Part shown: positions 14,700 through 25,696 of the stretch, piece after piece | How positions within the stretch are numbered: position 1 is the first letter of the stretch | Layout of the letters: every line of letters starts with the position of its first letter | From: Neodontobutis hainanensis | Taxonomy: Eukaryota; Chordata; Actinopteri; Gobiiformes; Odontobutidae | Length of the DNA: 64,000 nt | Direction of reading: 5' to 3' | NCBI GenBank assembly: GCA_024349245.1 | Contig: JALDNG010000411.1 | Location: 62,001 to 126,000, forward strand | The notes under the pieces: generated by a model | Database searches by the model: none | What the model saw: the letters and a program-made list of their open reading frames with translations, nothing else | What the model was told of the DNA's origin: nothing | Position numbers and translations under genes: made by a program

Positions 14700-17205
14700 T
14701 AGAAGAGACACACGAATAAAATTTTTAAACTCAATTTAATTTAATTGTTTTTCATAATTTTATTTTGATAGAGAAAATTATATAATTTAATTGCCAAGAT
14801 TATTAAGTTGATTTTAAAAATTAATTATTTGATCGAAAACAGAATATATTATTGACATACGTTCAAATTAATTTTAAATACAAAAAATCTATTAGGTTTA
14901 TAATGAAAAATTTTAGCTGTTGTATTTATACTGAAATTAAATTCATCTAAATTCAGTGGTACAATATAGATATAATTTCAAATTGAATTGATACAGTACA
15001 AGAAACAATGAGTTGAAAACATATATATTTATTTAAATATAATACAGAACCGTTTAAAATATAAATAATGTTTAATCATATTTGTTCAAAAAACCTTATA
15101 TACTCAAAAATTTCTCTCAAAGATCATGAAAGTACCCTTTTAAAAATACGATTTATACTTCAATGATATTCATGGAATCTATCGATTCTTACATTTATCA
15201 AACTTACTCCGGTTTTTAAAGCTACAAACAAATTTATAAAATAATCAACGTAACATCGTAAAAATCTTTGATGAAAAATTATAATTTGGGCTTGATAGAT
15301 AATCTTTACATTTTAAACGGTATTTGAAAGAATTCTTGCGTGTTAATACTTTTTTATTGAAACTCTCGAGTATGTTTATTCATTTTTTTATCTTACTATT
15401 ATTGAGAAAAAATATTTTAAGTAGAGAAATACTTGCGCACAATGAAAAAATCATAAAAATAATGATGAAAATTATCAAAAATTAACTTTTTAGTTAAAAT
15501 TGAATAATTTTGAACTTTAACAAGCAAATTTAGATTATTTTTTCAAATAAACATCACGTGGTTCAAGAGTTTCGAAACATAAAGTGCCATTTATAACTAT
15601 TTCCAAAAAAATTTTTCGAAATACAATTAACATCTGACAAAACGATAAAATAAAATACATTGAATTTATCCTCAGAATCAAAAATATTTATTTTTTAATT
15701 GAAGTCTGTTTAAAAATAAAATAAGATATTTCTGTTCAAATACGTCTAAATACAAACCACACGATCAAATTTATACCTGATAAAATTTGGAAGATCACCT
15801 TTAACAAAAATTAAATATTAATCATCTTTTTCTTGTACTCTGAATAATAAAATCATTTAATTTGAAAAAATTGACGATACATTAATTCGCAGTTTTTGTG
15901 CAGTTATTAAACGTTTCTGAAATCTCTTTATTCGAAAACACATGGAAATTATTTTAAAAACTTTGATGAAAACTCATACATTTTAAAATTTTCAATCAAA
16001 CCAAAATTTGAATTTATAAGTTTGCAACATTTGTAAACTCACAATTCATAAAATATAATTTGACACTCACACAAAACTGAAAATCCCGAAAAATTACATT
16101 CCACAAATAAGTTATACAAATTATACTATCATAAAATATAAAATAAATTCAATTTTGAAATGAAATTTTATCATCCATATTTATTCGAGGTACTTCTCTG
16201 GCATCTATCATGTAAGTAATCTATCTAACGATTTTCACGGTAACGAATGAAGATAACGTTATGAATTTAACTGATATTGAACAAATTCACTCAAAATCAG
16301 AATGTATTATGATATAATATTTTAAATTCTTTTTATTTATGTAAGTTATTGCCTTATATTAGTTTTTGGACGACCTATTTATTCTTTGTTTCTGCAGATC
16401 CTCAAAATATTGTGACAAATCCTGCATAAATTATACATTTTTTCATAAAAATTCAAATTCACGATAAATATCAAAGTGATTTAGATATATTTTGACAAGC
16501 TTAATTATTAATATCCCTTTTCAAGCATTCTTTAAATATTTAACAAAGATTTTACATCAGTTTAATTTTAAATAAACAGTTAAGAGAATTAATTTCAAAA
16601 ATATCTTGATGATTAATCATATTTTATTGTTAAATTCGTTTCAGAAAAATTTAACGTAGTCCATGAGAACAAAATATACAAATTTGTCACTTTCGTCGTC
16701 ATCAGATGACGAAGCTCTTCTGTTTCTCTCTAAAAATTCACCGGTATTGTGATTACCCTAATTTTATTTTCTATATAGTGTACAAGCACAAATGATAATT
16801 TGTGCTTGATGGAATAATATATCTATGACAAATTTCATCGTCAAAAATTATTGGTCGAATAGAATAGTATAATTTAAAGAAAATAAAAACAAATCGAAAT
16901 TTTATTTATGTTAAAGTGAAAATTTAATTTTAAGTTGTTAGTAAATCCAATATAAGTTATTTTATCAAATATTTTTTCATATCATTATGATTATATATCT
17001 AAGATATTACACACGACGTTACTAACGTAATTAAAAATGAGCAAAAATCTTTACAAATACTAAATGGGCGTTTAATATTAAAACTCTATTGTAGTTCAGC
17101 TTTAAAAACGTTTAACATATAATTACGACAAAAAATATTTTTTAAGTTACATACTTGACGATTGCTACTTTGATGGACCATTATGCCCCTTAAAATAAAA
17201 TCAAG
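14700..17205. other. AT-rich interval with ambiguous exon islands
   Basis: No recognisable gene. Two islands deserve note. At about 16175-16235, one strand reads toward GTAAGT (plus, YFSGIYH) and the other reads IDYLHDRCQR between TTAG and GTACCT (minus). At 16664-16750 the plus strand opens with ATG and a Ser/Asp-rich stretch before GTATTG, while the minus strand reads RNRRASSSDDDESDKF between TTTTTAG and GTATAT. Strand cannot be settled from sequence alone. Confidence 0.2.
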
Positions 17206-20200
17206 CTAAAACCTAAAAAAATCATCCTCTTCGTCATCATCAAGTTCTTCTTGTAATCTTAGAAAATAAGAAAAATGAATAAATAAATAAAAGTAAGGTT
17301 TTGAAAAAAGTATTCTGATACATATTGGTGATATTTAAAAACAGATTAGTCAATTAAATAATTTGTTCTAAATTTAAGGCCTCTAAAACTATCTGAAGAT
17401 TAAAAAATTTTGTTAATATTGTAATTGATAAAAATGTATAATAACATGAAAAATAAAAGCTATGGTTCAATTTCACACAATAGAAACTGTTTTTATTTTT
17501 TCCTCGGTCAAAAGTTTAAATTGATATCATTAAGGCTAATTTGACCAAGGTAAATTAATTTTAGAGATTTTTTAATTTATCAAGAATAATCTTGTGTCAA
17601 TTAAAATAAGAGTTTTAAAACATGATATTTGCATCGAAAACTGCGAAATATAATGTAAAAATAGTGATTCAATAAAATAAAAAATTAAAACTGAAGTTTA
17701 TCGTGGATTCATAGAGGCTTAATTGGTATATATTCTATGACGTTTAAAAATTTAATGTTTCAAGGTCTACGCAGGCATAGCAATATTAAAAAGGACGAAC
17801 ATAAAATGAAAGAGATGTTTTTTATAAAGTACATATCTATAATTATGAAAAGATAAATTACAACAAACAAACACTTTCATGTTACTTAACAGAACGAATG
17901 CTATTATAAATATATTTTTAGCTTTTCTTTTTATGAAAAATATATCTATATTTTGAAAAATTCTAAGTTTGTCAAAATATATTTGACAATGAAATTGAAT
18001 TAACACCTTGAGGGTAAACCTCTCGTGGTCGATGTAGCGACAGGATTACCAGCCTAAATACATAAACAAAATTTGAGTTAATAACGAATTAATTTATTCA
18101 GAGCTAAATTTTAAGACAAATGGCTTATATTTTTACTCAATATAGTTTTTATAAACAAAGGCAATGTATCAAATCTTTTATTTTTACATAAAATGCAATC
18201 AAATTTGAGGAAAATCGTTTTTTACAAATCTAACTGTTTCGATTGAACTCAAAAAAGCATTTAATTGATTAACGAAAGGTAAATTTCATATAATGATTTG
18301 AAAAAATGAAAATATTATTTGAATTTCTTTTTTTGTCTATATTAGCTCTATTTCATTATAAGAATCAATTTATATTGATAATAAAAACATTGAGACACGA
18401 AAAAAATTATAAACACTTCTTAAAAGATTAAATTTGTAATTTTTGATAACTAATTCATTTTATAAAAAACTATTTAAGGTAAAATACTCGTCGTACACTA
18501 ATTAAACCTAATTGTATAAAATGATTTTTTTTAAACGAAGTTAAAAAATATTAAATACCTCCATTAATTGAGAAGCATCAAAGTAATCATTAGAATTTGC
18601 ACCCTATTATCAATCTCAATAATCTGAAAAAGCATAATTTTAACCATTTGGCATTTATGAAAAATTGTAACAAATTAAATTTTTATAAATAATAACAAAA
18701 ATATTTGATGAATATGAATCAACATAAAATAAATTTTAATAATTTTATTAAAATTATTTAATTCACACCCCGACTGCGCCTTGATCGTTCTCAGATGAAG
18801 TTTCATCCTTTTGTAATGGAAAGCAGCATATTTAATTATAAAGTTGAATATTTGAGTTTAATAATTTTTGAAAACTTGAAATTATATTTTATAAAAAGCT
18901 TTAAAATATGTTTAATTTCATGCATTGCTTTTAATTGATCTATATGAATCATAATAATGGAAGTAATCAAATTTACACAAAAAATTAATTTAAATATTAG
19001 ATACAACCTGTCTCGATAGAATATGTTGAGGAGGCTATTCCAATTAATTGAATTTCATTGTTAAAACAAGAAGAAAATAATATAATCATATGATACTTGT
19101 GGTTAAATAAAATGATATGAAAAATATACTTAACTCGTCTTTATATAATATTGAAGATTAAAATTTTAAAATTTTTTGTTGAAAGAAAAATGAAAAGAAG
19201 TCTGTGAATAAAAGATATAAATTTTATTTAACTGTCAAATTCAAATATTTTGTAAGAAATTCAAATATTCTTAATTCACTTAATGAGTATTTAATTTAAT
19301 TATGTTTAAATTCAAAAAATAATGTAAACACACTATTCCTCTCCGAATAGAAGAAGGTGTGCCAGGAGTTTCCTCTTAACAATTAATAAAAACATTTTAA
19401 ACAAATAATTCATTTAGATATATCTACTTTAAAATATATCAGATTAAATATCTTAGTTTTAATTAAGGATAAATTGAAAAAGAATTTTAATTTATTACGC
19501 ATAATAACTTCATTTTAAAATTTGAATTATATTACATTTATTAAGAAATATAGATACTTTTTTCAGCTCTCTGATTTAATTGATAAGTTAAAGGAGAATT
19601 ACGACTCTTAATAATAATAACAAGTGTTGAATAAAACCTAAATTTAATCATTTTACACAAATTGAAAATAAAATTTTTCATTAAATTAGAATCAATTGAA
19701 AAGTAACGACATACACTTTCGATGATTTATAAATTCTTAAAAATTGAAGATATTAAAAGAGTGACGAATAAAAAATGTCAAATTTTCAGTTTCATTCGAG
19801 TGATTTTAATTTAAGTCGTTGACAAATAATATTGGAGTGACATTTAGATCTTGTCCAAAAGTTAATTCAATAATCAAGTAAAAATGAAAATAACCTTTAC
19901 TTTATATTATAAAATGTTAAATATTTTAAACTAAATAAGCTAACATGTGAAGAAATATCAAAAGTCATAATATTAATTTTTTTAAGAAATTTAAAATACC
20001 GAAATTTCTCTTCCCCCTCCCAATGGTTGAACCTAAAAATCATTTTGGTGTTTAAAGATTCAAATTTTTTCTTGATAAGTAAATTATATCAGCTTGTCTC
20101 AATTGATATTTTATATAATTTTTTTGTTTTTCAATGAATGAAAACTCATGTAAACATAAATATATGAAGTATACAAGTTGAAATGAAATCTTTATAATCG

Positions 20201-21055
20201 TAACTAAGATATTTAAATCTATTTCATGTTTTCGTACTGAATGCAGAAATATATCTTGAAGGTATTTCATGTCTTATCCGTATTTATCAAATTATTTCCG
20301 AAAATTTACATTTTTTGATAAATTAATAAATATATTAAAATAAATCTAAAAAGTTATCAGTTTTTAAACAACGATTTTTACAACTAAAATCATATTAAGT
20401 TAAAACATACAGTTGATCCTGAATCCAATCTTTCAGAATCAGTCTATTTTACGATGATCCTGATACGAGATATGGAGAAAACCCCTTAAATAATGTAACT
20501 CAGAAAAAAATTTATTTTTAAAATCTAAATATAAATCGTTGGTTGTCTCACGATGAATATGAATAAACCCAAAATAGTGTGTGAATTAAAGTTGTCAGAA
20601 TTCAAATGATAAATTATATGAAACAAAAAGTAAACCATCAAAGAAAGAAAAAATGCATAATATTTATCATTTTAAGGTTAACATTCAACAAAGACTGCTT
20701 TTAAAAATCAATTTTAAAATTTATTATTTGTCGTAACAGAAATGATGCAAACATTTTATAGGTATCTTAGAGCTTAACCGCGCAATATCAAAAATTTAAA
20801 CACACGTTAGACAATTTACATAGTCAAAAAAATTCATGCTAATACACTTAATTCATAACCACATAAATACTAGTTTGAGTCAAACGAAAAATGATGACAC
20901 TTATATATGCTTGATAAATTGTCGAATCAAGAAAAGTTCTTTATAAAATGAAGAATTTCATAATTATGAATGATCAATTGTTAGTGTAAATTACATAAAT
21001 TACAAAATAAGTAGCATACGTATGTCGGATTCGAATAGGCATCTCCACTTTCTCC
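17206..21055 (-). CDS. Micro-exon gene, 3' portion (unrecognised, disordered acidic tail with NPTY)
   Basis: Nine minus-strand islands, each preceded by AG and followed by GT except the last: 21020-21055 (GESGDAYSNPTY), 20000-20032 (VQPLGGGREIS), 19558-19606 (SRNSPLTYQLNQRAEK), 19334-19374 (ETPGTPSSIRRGI), 19008-19034 (PPQHILSRQ), 18769-18807 (DETSSENDQGAVG), 18559-18603 (GANSNDYFDASQLME), 18007-18053 (AGNPVATSTTRGLPS) and 17206-17257 (LQEELDDDEEDDFFRF, then TAG). All eight junctions are phase-compatible, including a 1/2 split and a 2/1 split. The exons at 19558 and 18559 are open in one frame only. Exons are 27-52 nt; introns run roughly 180-980 nt. The product is hydrophilic, Ser/Thr/Pro-rich and ends in an acidic run, like a cytoplasmic tail. 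NPTY is a known PTB-domain docking motif in receptor tails. Possible upstream exons are 21528-21545 (TNSLPG) and 23108-23152 (SYDCPNLPDLSPSQ). No family recognised. Confidence 0.6.
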
Positions 21056-23107
21056 CTTATGTGAAAAAAAAGTTTGATGACAATTTACATAAAATATATT
21101 ATTGACATAAAAATTGTAAAATTTGATTTTTCAAAAATGTAATTTTTATTTTAAAAAGAATGAACGATGCCTCTTTAAGATACACTTATTTATCAATTTA
21201 AAAGTAAATTTTTTTTGCAAGTGTACTTTTTTAAAAATCTATGCAAACAAATAAAATCATAATTATTATCCTTTATATCATTTTCTGAATTTGAATATCA
21301 CTTCTTCAGTTATAATTAATCAATATATTTTATGATATCACTTTTTAACCATTCAAATATATTTGTGAACAAAATTCAGAAAGTAAATTTAATACCACTT
21401 CAAAATCTTGTTGAAATATTTTTAAACACATTAATTTAATCATATATTTTGAGAAAAATAACAAAGACAAAAATAAATTAAAATATTATATTGGTAAGCA
21501 TAAAATTTGATTTTTACTGCTTCCTACTCCAGGCAGAGAGTTTGTCTAAAAATTTATGAATAGTTTTAAAAATTTTAAAATCCTTCATACTTATTGAGAA
21601 TGTAACAAAAAATTATCTTAGAATAGATGACTCGAAATCAAGATATTAATTTTATAAAATACATTAGAATGCACAATTTTGAAAAAAATTCGGAATATAT
21701 TTTACGTTAAATCATTTGATAAAAATTATGATCTAGTAAAATATTGATTCATGTTTTAATTTAGATTTATTTTCATTTTTAGAAAAGCGATAATTCAGTT
21801 TTGATAGAAAAATTCACAATTTTTACAAATACAAATATAACTAATAAATATCCTAATACTAACATAAAAAACTTAATTACGATTGTGCAGATCTTTTTGA
21901 AACACGGAAAACTCATGAAAAATCTCGAAAACTTAGATAACATTATGATCCCGATATATCGTCAAAATGATGACTCTAAACTTCGTTGATAGAGAAAATA
22001 TGTTCTTAAATGACTTTATATATTTTCATTCAATTATATTTTTGCAGAATTATTCGTAAATTTTAACCCGATATTTTTCTATGATTCTATCATTACTGAT
22101 TAATGCAATCAATGAGTAGCATTGTATGTAATATATGAATGCCTCATAGGTTTTAGGATAAATCTATTTGATTTCCATAAATTTACAAACAAAGTGACAA
22201 AATTATTAAAACAAATAATTCATTTTTATCCGAAAAAACTATTTAAGGTTATTGATAATTCTACAGACCATCTTATAGTGGATATCATACAATTTTCACG
22301 ATAAAAAATTAATATTTTTACATAAGGATAGAATGAATTAAGCAAACGATGGGTAAAAATAACTTGATAATTCACTTAATAATTAATTTTAAAAAATTGA
22401 TTAATATAACATTAAAATGTTTGAACAGAAATAGGATAAATTTTTATTTTCCATAACTAAAATTTATAGATAAAAATCCTCAATCGTACTTGTTAAATAT
22501 GTTAGATGAGACGTGGATTATCGACGTTCATAAAATATGATTGCAAGTTTCAAATATATCATTAATATTTATAGTTTAATAAATTAAAAATTTTAGTTAA
22601 GCACATGAATTTTTAATCAGTAGAACGAGAAAGAATGTTAAAAACTTTGTCCACGGGTACACTACATAGCAAAAAAAATTATAACTCTTTTTTCGAATTT
22701 CTCACTATGAACACAGTAAAACGTAAACCAATGTTTTCTATATTTTTCAAAACAATTTTAATATAAGATTAACTGAGATAAGAACAGAATGACAAAAAAT
22801 ACATCGCATCTACAAATTTTAAACCATTATAGAGAGAAAATTAAACGAGTAAAAAGCATCTGATGGTGAAAAACATTTTGAAGATATCTTTGAAATACAT
22901 GACAGGTATTTCATAAAAACTAAAACATAAAGATATGCTTTTATATTAATGAAAAAATTTTAATCATAAATAAGCCAGTGAAAGTAATGAAGCTATGAAT
23001 TTTATATTATGCATAGCTTGTTAAACTATTTTAAATTTCTACTTTATCATATAGAACGATGTCTGTGAAAAATAAAATAAAACTAAACAAAGAAAGCTTT
23101 AAATTAC

Positions 23108-23152
23108 CTTGACTAGGAGATAAATCAGGCAAATTGGGACAATCATAGCTCA
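23108..23152 (-). CDS. Candidate upstream exon of the micro-exon gene
   Basis: A 45-nt island on the minus strand between ACAAG and GTAATT, reading SYDCPNLPDLSPSQ with two leading bases and one trailing base. Composition matches the Pro/Ser-rich exons downstream at 17.2-21.1 kb. Its trailing phase (1) does not match the phase-0 start of the exon at 21055 or of a possible 18-nt exon at 21528-21545. At least one exon between them would therefore have to be found if they belong together. Confidence 0.35.
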
Positions 23153-23567
23153 CTTGTTTTTATCGATAATTGCAACGATGCGCACGTGTGATATTTATGG
23201 CTGAAAAAATATATAAAAATTTCAGTAAAAATTTAAGAAAGATGAGATTATTTTTGATATTTTGTTAAAAATGTCAATTTTCACAAAGATTTAAAGTATG
23301 AATTTTTTAAATAAAGAGAATATTTTAAAATAAAAATATTTATAATTATTTTTACTTACACACAGATATGAAAAAATTATAAACAGATTAATTTTCGATA
23401 ATAAAAAAATTCGTCACTTAAAATAATTTAATGAAAAAGATTTTATTACTTCTTAGATTAAGTAATTATATGATGGCGTTTTCACATAATGACATATGCT
23501 TTTCAATAATATATGTATGACGTCATAAATATTAATTTTTCAATAAATTTCTGTTTATTTAATCATA

Positions 23568-23575
23568 ATGTAGAC
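23568..23575. repeat. Target-site duplication, left copy (ATGTAGAC)
   Basis: ATGTAGAC immediately outside the left end of the hAT element, identical to 25689-25696. An 8-bp duplication is the hallmark of hAT insertion. Confidence 0.93.
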
Positions 23576-23591
23576 CAGGGGTAGCCAACCC
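23576..23591 (+). repeat. hAT terminal inverted repeat, left
   Basis: CAGGGGTAGCCAACCC, pairing with 25673-25688 with three mismatches (positions 4, 8 and 12). Confidence 0.9.
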
Positions 23592-23776
23592 AAATGAGCC
23601 TTCGGCCATTTTGGAAATTTATCATAAACTCGCGGGCCGCATAAAAATTTATATATCATTCATAAGTGATAAAACGCTAATAAAAATGAAATTAAACAAA
23701 ATTAAATAATATTACTCAAAAACACAAAGTAAAAATTATATTTATAAAATAATTCTCACAAATTTAATTTATTCAA

Positions 23777-25588
23777 TTAATGAGATATTTGCTTTTCCAT
23801 GCTCTCACTTAACTTCTGCAGATCGATATCTATGATTGTATTTGCACATCGTAATTGGTTTTGTAGATTTTCGCCCGTCAAACTCGAACGTGATTTATGT
23901 TTAGTAAATTTCATTTTCGAAAAAAATGATTCGCAGATATAAGTTGATCCAAATGCACTTACGAATTTTTGTGCCAGATTTCTCAAATTTGAAAATCTTT
24001 CTCTTGTGATATAAATGTTATAAAAATCAAGCTTAGATTTTGATGCTTCAAAATTTGTCTTAATTCGTTATTGCATTGTAAATCAATCAACTCCATCTAT
24101 ATGTTCTGGGACCGACTCGACATCGACATAAAAAGGAGATGAATATATTTCAAATATCTTATTGTATTTGTGTAAATTAGCAAAGCGACTTTCAAAGGCA
24201 ACTAAGTTTTCCGATTTCTTGTGCATATTTAAAATAATTGTTATTTCGTAGATTTTTCATTTCTTTTAACAATGGAAAATGCTGAACGTTATTATTTTTA
24301 ATTGAGATTCGAATAGTTGCAATTTTCTTTGAAATGTTTTGATATGATTGAACGCATCTACTATTAAATTGTCTTTTCCTGCAATGAGACGTTTAATTGA
24401 TTGAGTTTTTCAACAATATCCACTAAACAACATAAATCCATTAACCACTCATCATCTTTCAGTTCGGGAATTTGGTCTTTGCCTGTCATTCATAAACTCA
24501 TCAATTTCTTGCCGAAGCTCAGAATCATTGTAAACATTTTCCATGACTTAACCATCTAACTTGACTGAAATATATTATGTCTCCGTATTCAGAATCCATT
24601 TCATTCAGGAATTCTTTAAATTGTCGGTGAGAAAGTGCATGCGAATGAATGTAATTCACTGTTTTGATTACTACATTCATTACATGATTCATCGATAACG
24701 TTTGGGCACATAAATTCTGTTGATGAATCAAACAGTGGATAATAAATAAATCATCTTTATTAACACGATTTTGAATATCGTTCTTGAATTCTCTTTTATC
24801 TAGTAGTAATTTCACAGCTCCTTTTTCTTTACCGATCATAGCAGGTGCGCCATCAGTGATATTCCAGAAAGGGTATCCAAATTCATATTATTCTCATGTA
24901 AACATCTTTCGATGGCATTGAAAATATCTTCACCTTTGTTGTATTCTTCAAACTTACCATGTTTAACATTTCCTCTGTTATTTGAAATGATTCATTTACT
25001 CCACGAACAAATATTACAAGCTGCGCTGTATCTGATATATCTGTGCTTTCATCAAATGCCAATGAGAAATATTTAAAATCTTGAATTCGTTCACGTAGGT
25101 TGATGATAATTTCATTTGAAATATCGTTTATTCGACGACAAATCGTTTGCCGGGAAAGACTCAGATTTGAAAATGATTCGCATTTGTCTGGAAAAAGAGT
25201 TTTCGCTGCAGCTTCTAAACATTCCTTTATGAATTCTCCTTCCGAAAACGCTTTCATTCTTTTTGCAATCAAAAGAGAAATAGAATAACTTGCTTTTACA
25301 ATTCGGTTTGGTTGTTGTAGTGACAGACGAAACATTTTTGTTGAGATTTTAACTGCGATTTAAATTCTTTGAGTCTAGTTTCTTTAATCTCTTTATCGAA
25401 TTTTATATAATCACAATGTTTCGTTTCGTAGTGTCTTTTAACATTGTATTCTTTGAATACACGAACGAGTTTTCTCGACAAATTAAACAGATTAGCTTTT
25501 TATTTTCGAGTATAAAAAAGTATTTTTCTTCCCACTCTTCGCTATATCTTCTGTTATCATCTATTATTGTTCGTTTTTTAGAATGCAT
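23777..25588 (-). pseudogene. hAT transposase pseudogene
   Basis: Fragments in N-to-C order on the minus strand. 25588-25403 holds an N-terminal zinc-finger region with the CLIC pair (YSEEWEEKYFFILENKK upstream). 25481-25296 continues in another frame with the His part (RHYETKH). 25335-24883 is 150 aa with the first catalytic Asp in FDESTDISDTAQLVIFVRGV. 24839-24525 has IHCLIHQQNLCAQTL and the conserved VRWLSHGKCL. 23986-23777 is the C-terminal dimerisation region (FGSTYICESFFSKMK then KSRSSLTGENLQNQL) ending in TGA. At least three frame changes, and a damaged stretch between 24525 and 23986, separate the pieces. No intact transposase can be made. The order, motifs and element ends make the family assignment secure. 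Confidence 0.92.
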
Positions 25589-25672
25589 GCTGAAATTAGA
25601 GGGGAAAGAAAAAAAATTTTTTTCCGATGAAAATAAACGTGTTTATAAAAATGCTAAAATTCTGCGGGCCGC

Positions 25673-25688
25673 GGGTAGGCCACCTCTG
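25673..25688 (-). repeat. hAT terminal inverted repeat, right
   Basis: Minus-strand CAGAGGTGGCCTACCC, partner of 23576-23591. Confidence 0.9.
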
Positions 25689-25696
25689 ATGTAGAC
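25689..25696. repeat. Target-site duplication, right copy (ATGTAGAC)
   Basis: ATGTAGAC directly outside the right end of the hAT element, a perfect copy of 23568-23575. Confidence 0.93.

Larger units (their letters stand above)
23576..25688 (-). mobile_element. Complete hAT DNA transposon (dead copy), 2113 bp
   Basis: The element starts CAGGGGTAGCCAACCC. Its right end, read on the minus strand, is CAGAGGTGGCCTACCC, a 16-bp terminal inverted repeat with 13 matches. A GCGGGCCGC motif lies just inside each end in direct orientation. Perfect 8-bp target duplications flank it. Between the ends is a transposase on the minus strand broken by frameshifts. Terminal sequence and protein resemble the Charlie-like hAT group that gave rise to domesticated animal genes of the ZBED/GTF2IRD2/EPM2AIP1 kind (family knowledge). 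The perfect duplication suggests a fairly recent insertion compared with the gypsy relics. It lies just upstream of the candidate exon at 23108-23152, so it may sit in an intron or upstream of that gene. Confidence 0.92.

Noticed and set aside
16175..16240. Minus-strand IDYLHDRCQR resembling the kinase catalytic-loop approach YLH...
   Set aside because: Ten residues only, no HRDLKP-like continuation found nearby, and the plus strand offers an equally good exon ending at GTAAGT.
21783..22304. Plus-strand frames EKFTIFTNTNITNKYPNTNI... and INLFDFHKFTNKVTKLLKQI..., possibly linked by a 26-nt GTATGT...CATAG intron
   Set aside because: The first has a good acceptor and the second a good miniature-intron candidate, but no splice joins them without a stop. 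The residues are mostly AT-codon types, and both lie between exons of a minus-strand gene. Not enough to call.
25100..25694. Plus-strand frames inside the hAT region
   Set aside because: Shadows of the minus-strand transposase, which has clear motifs.
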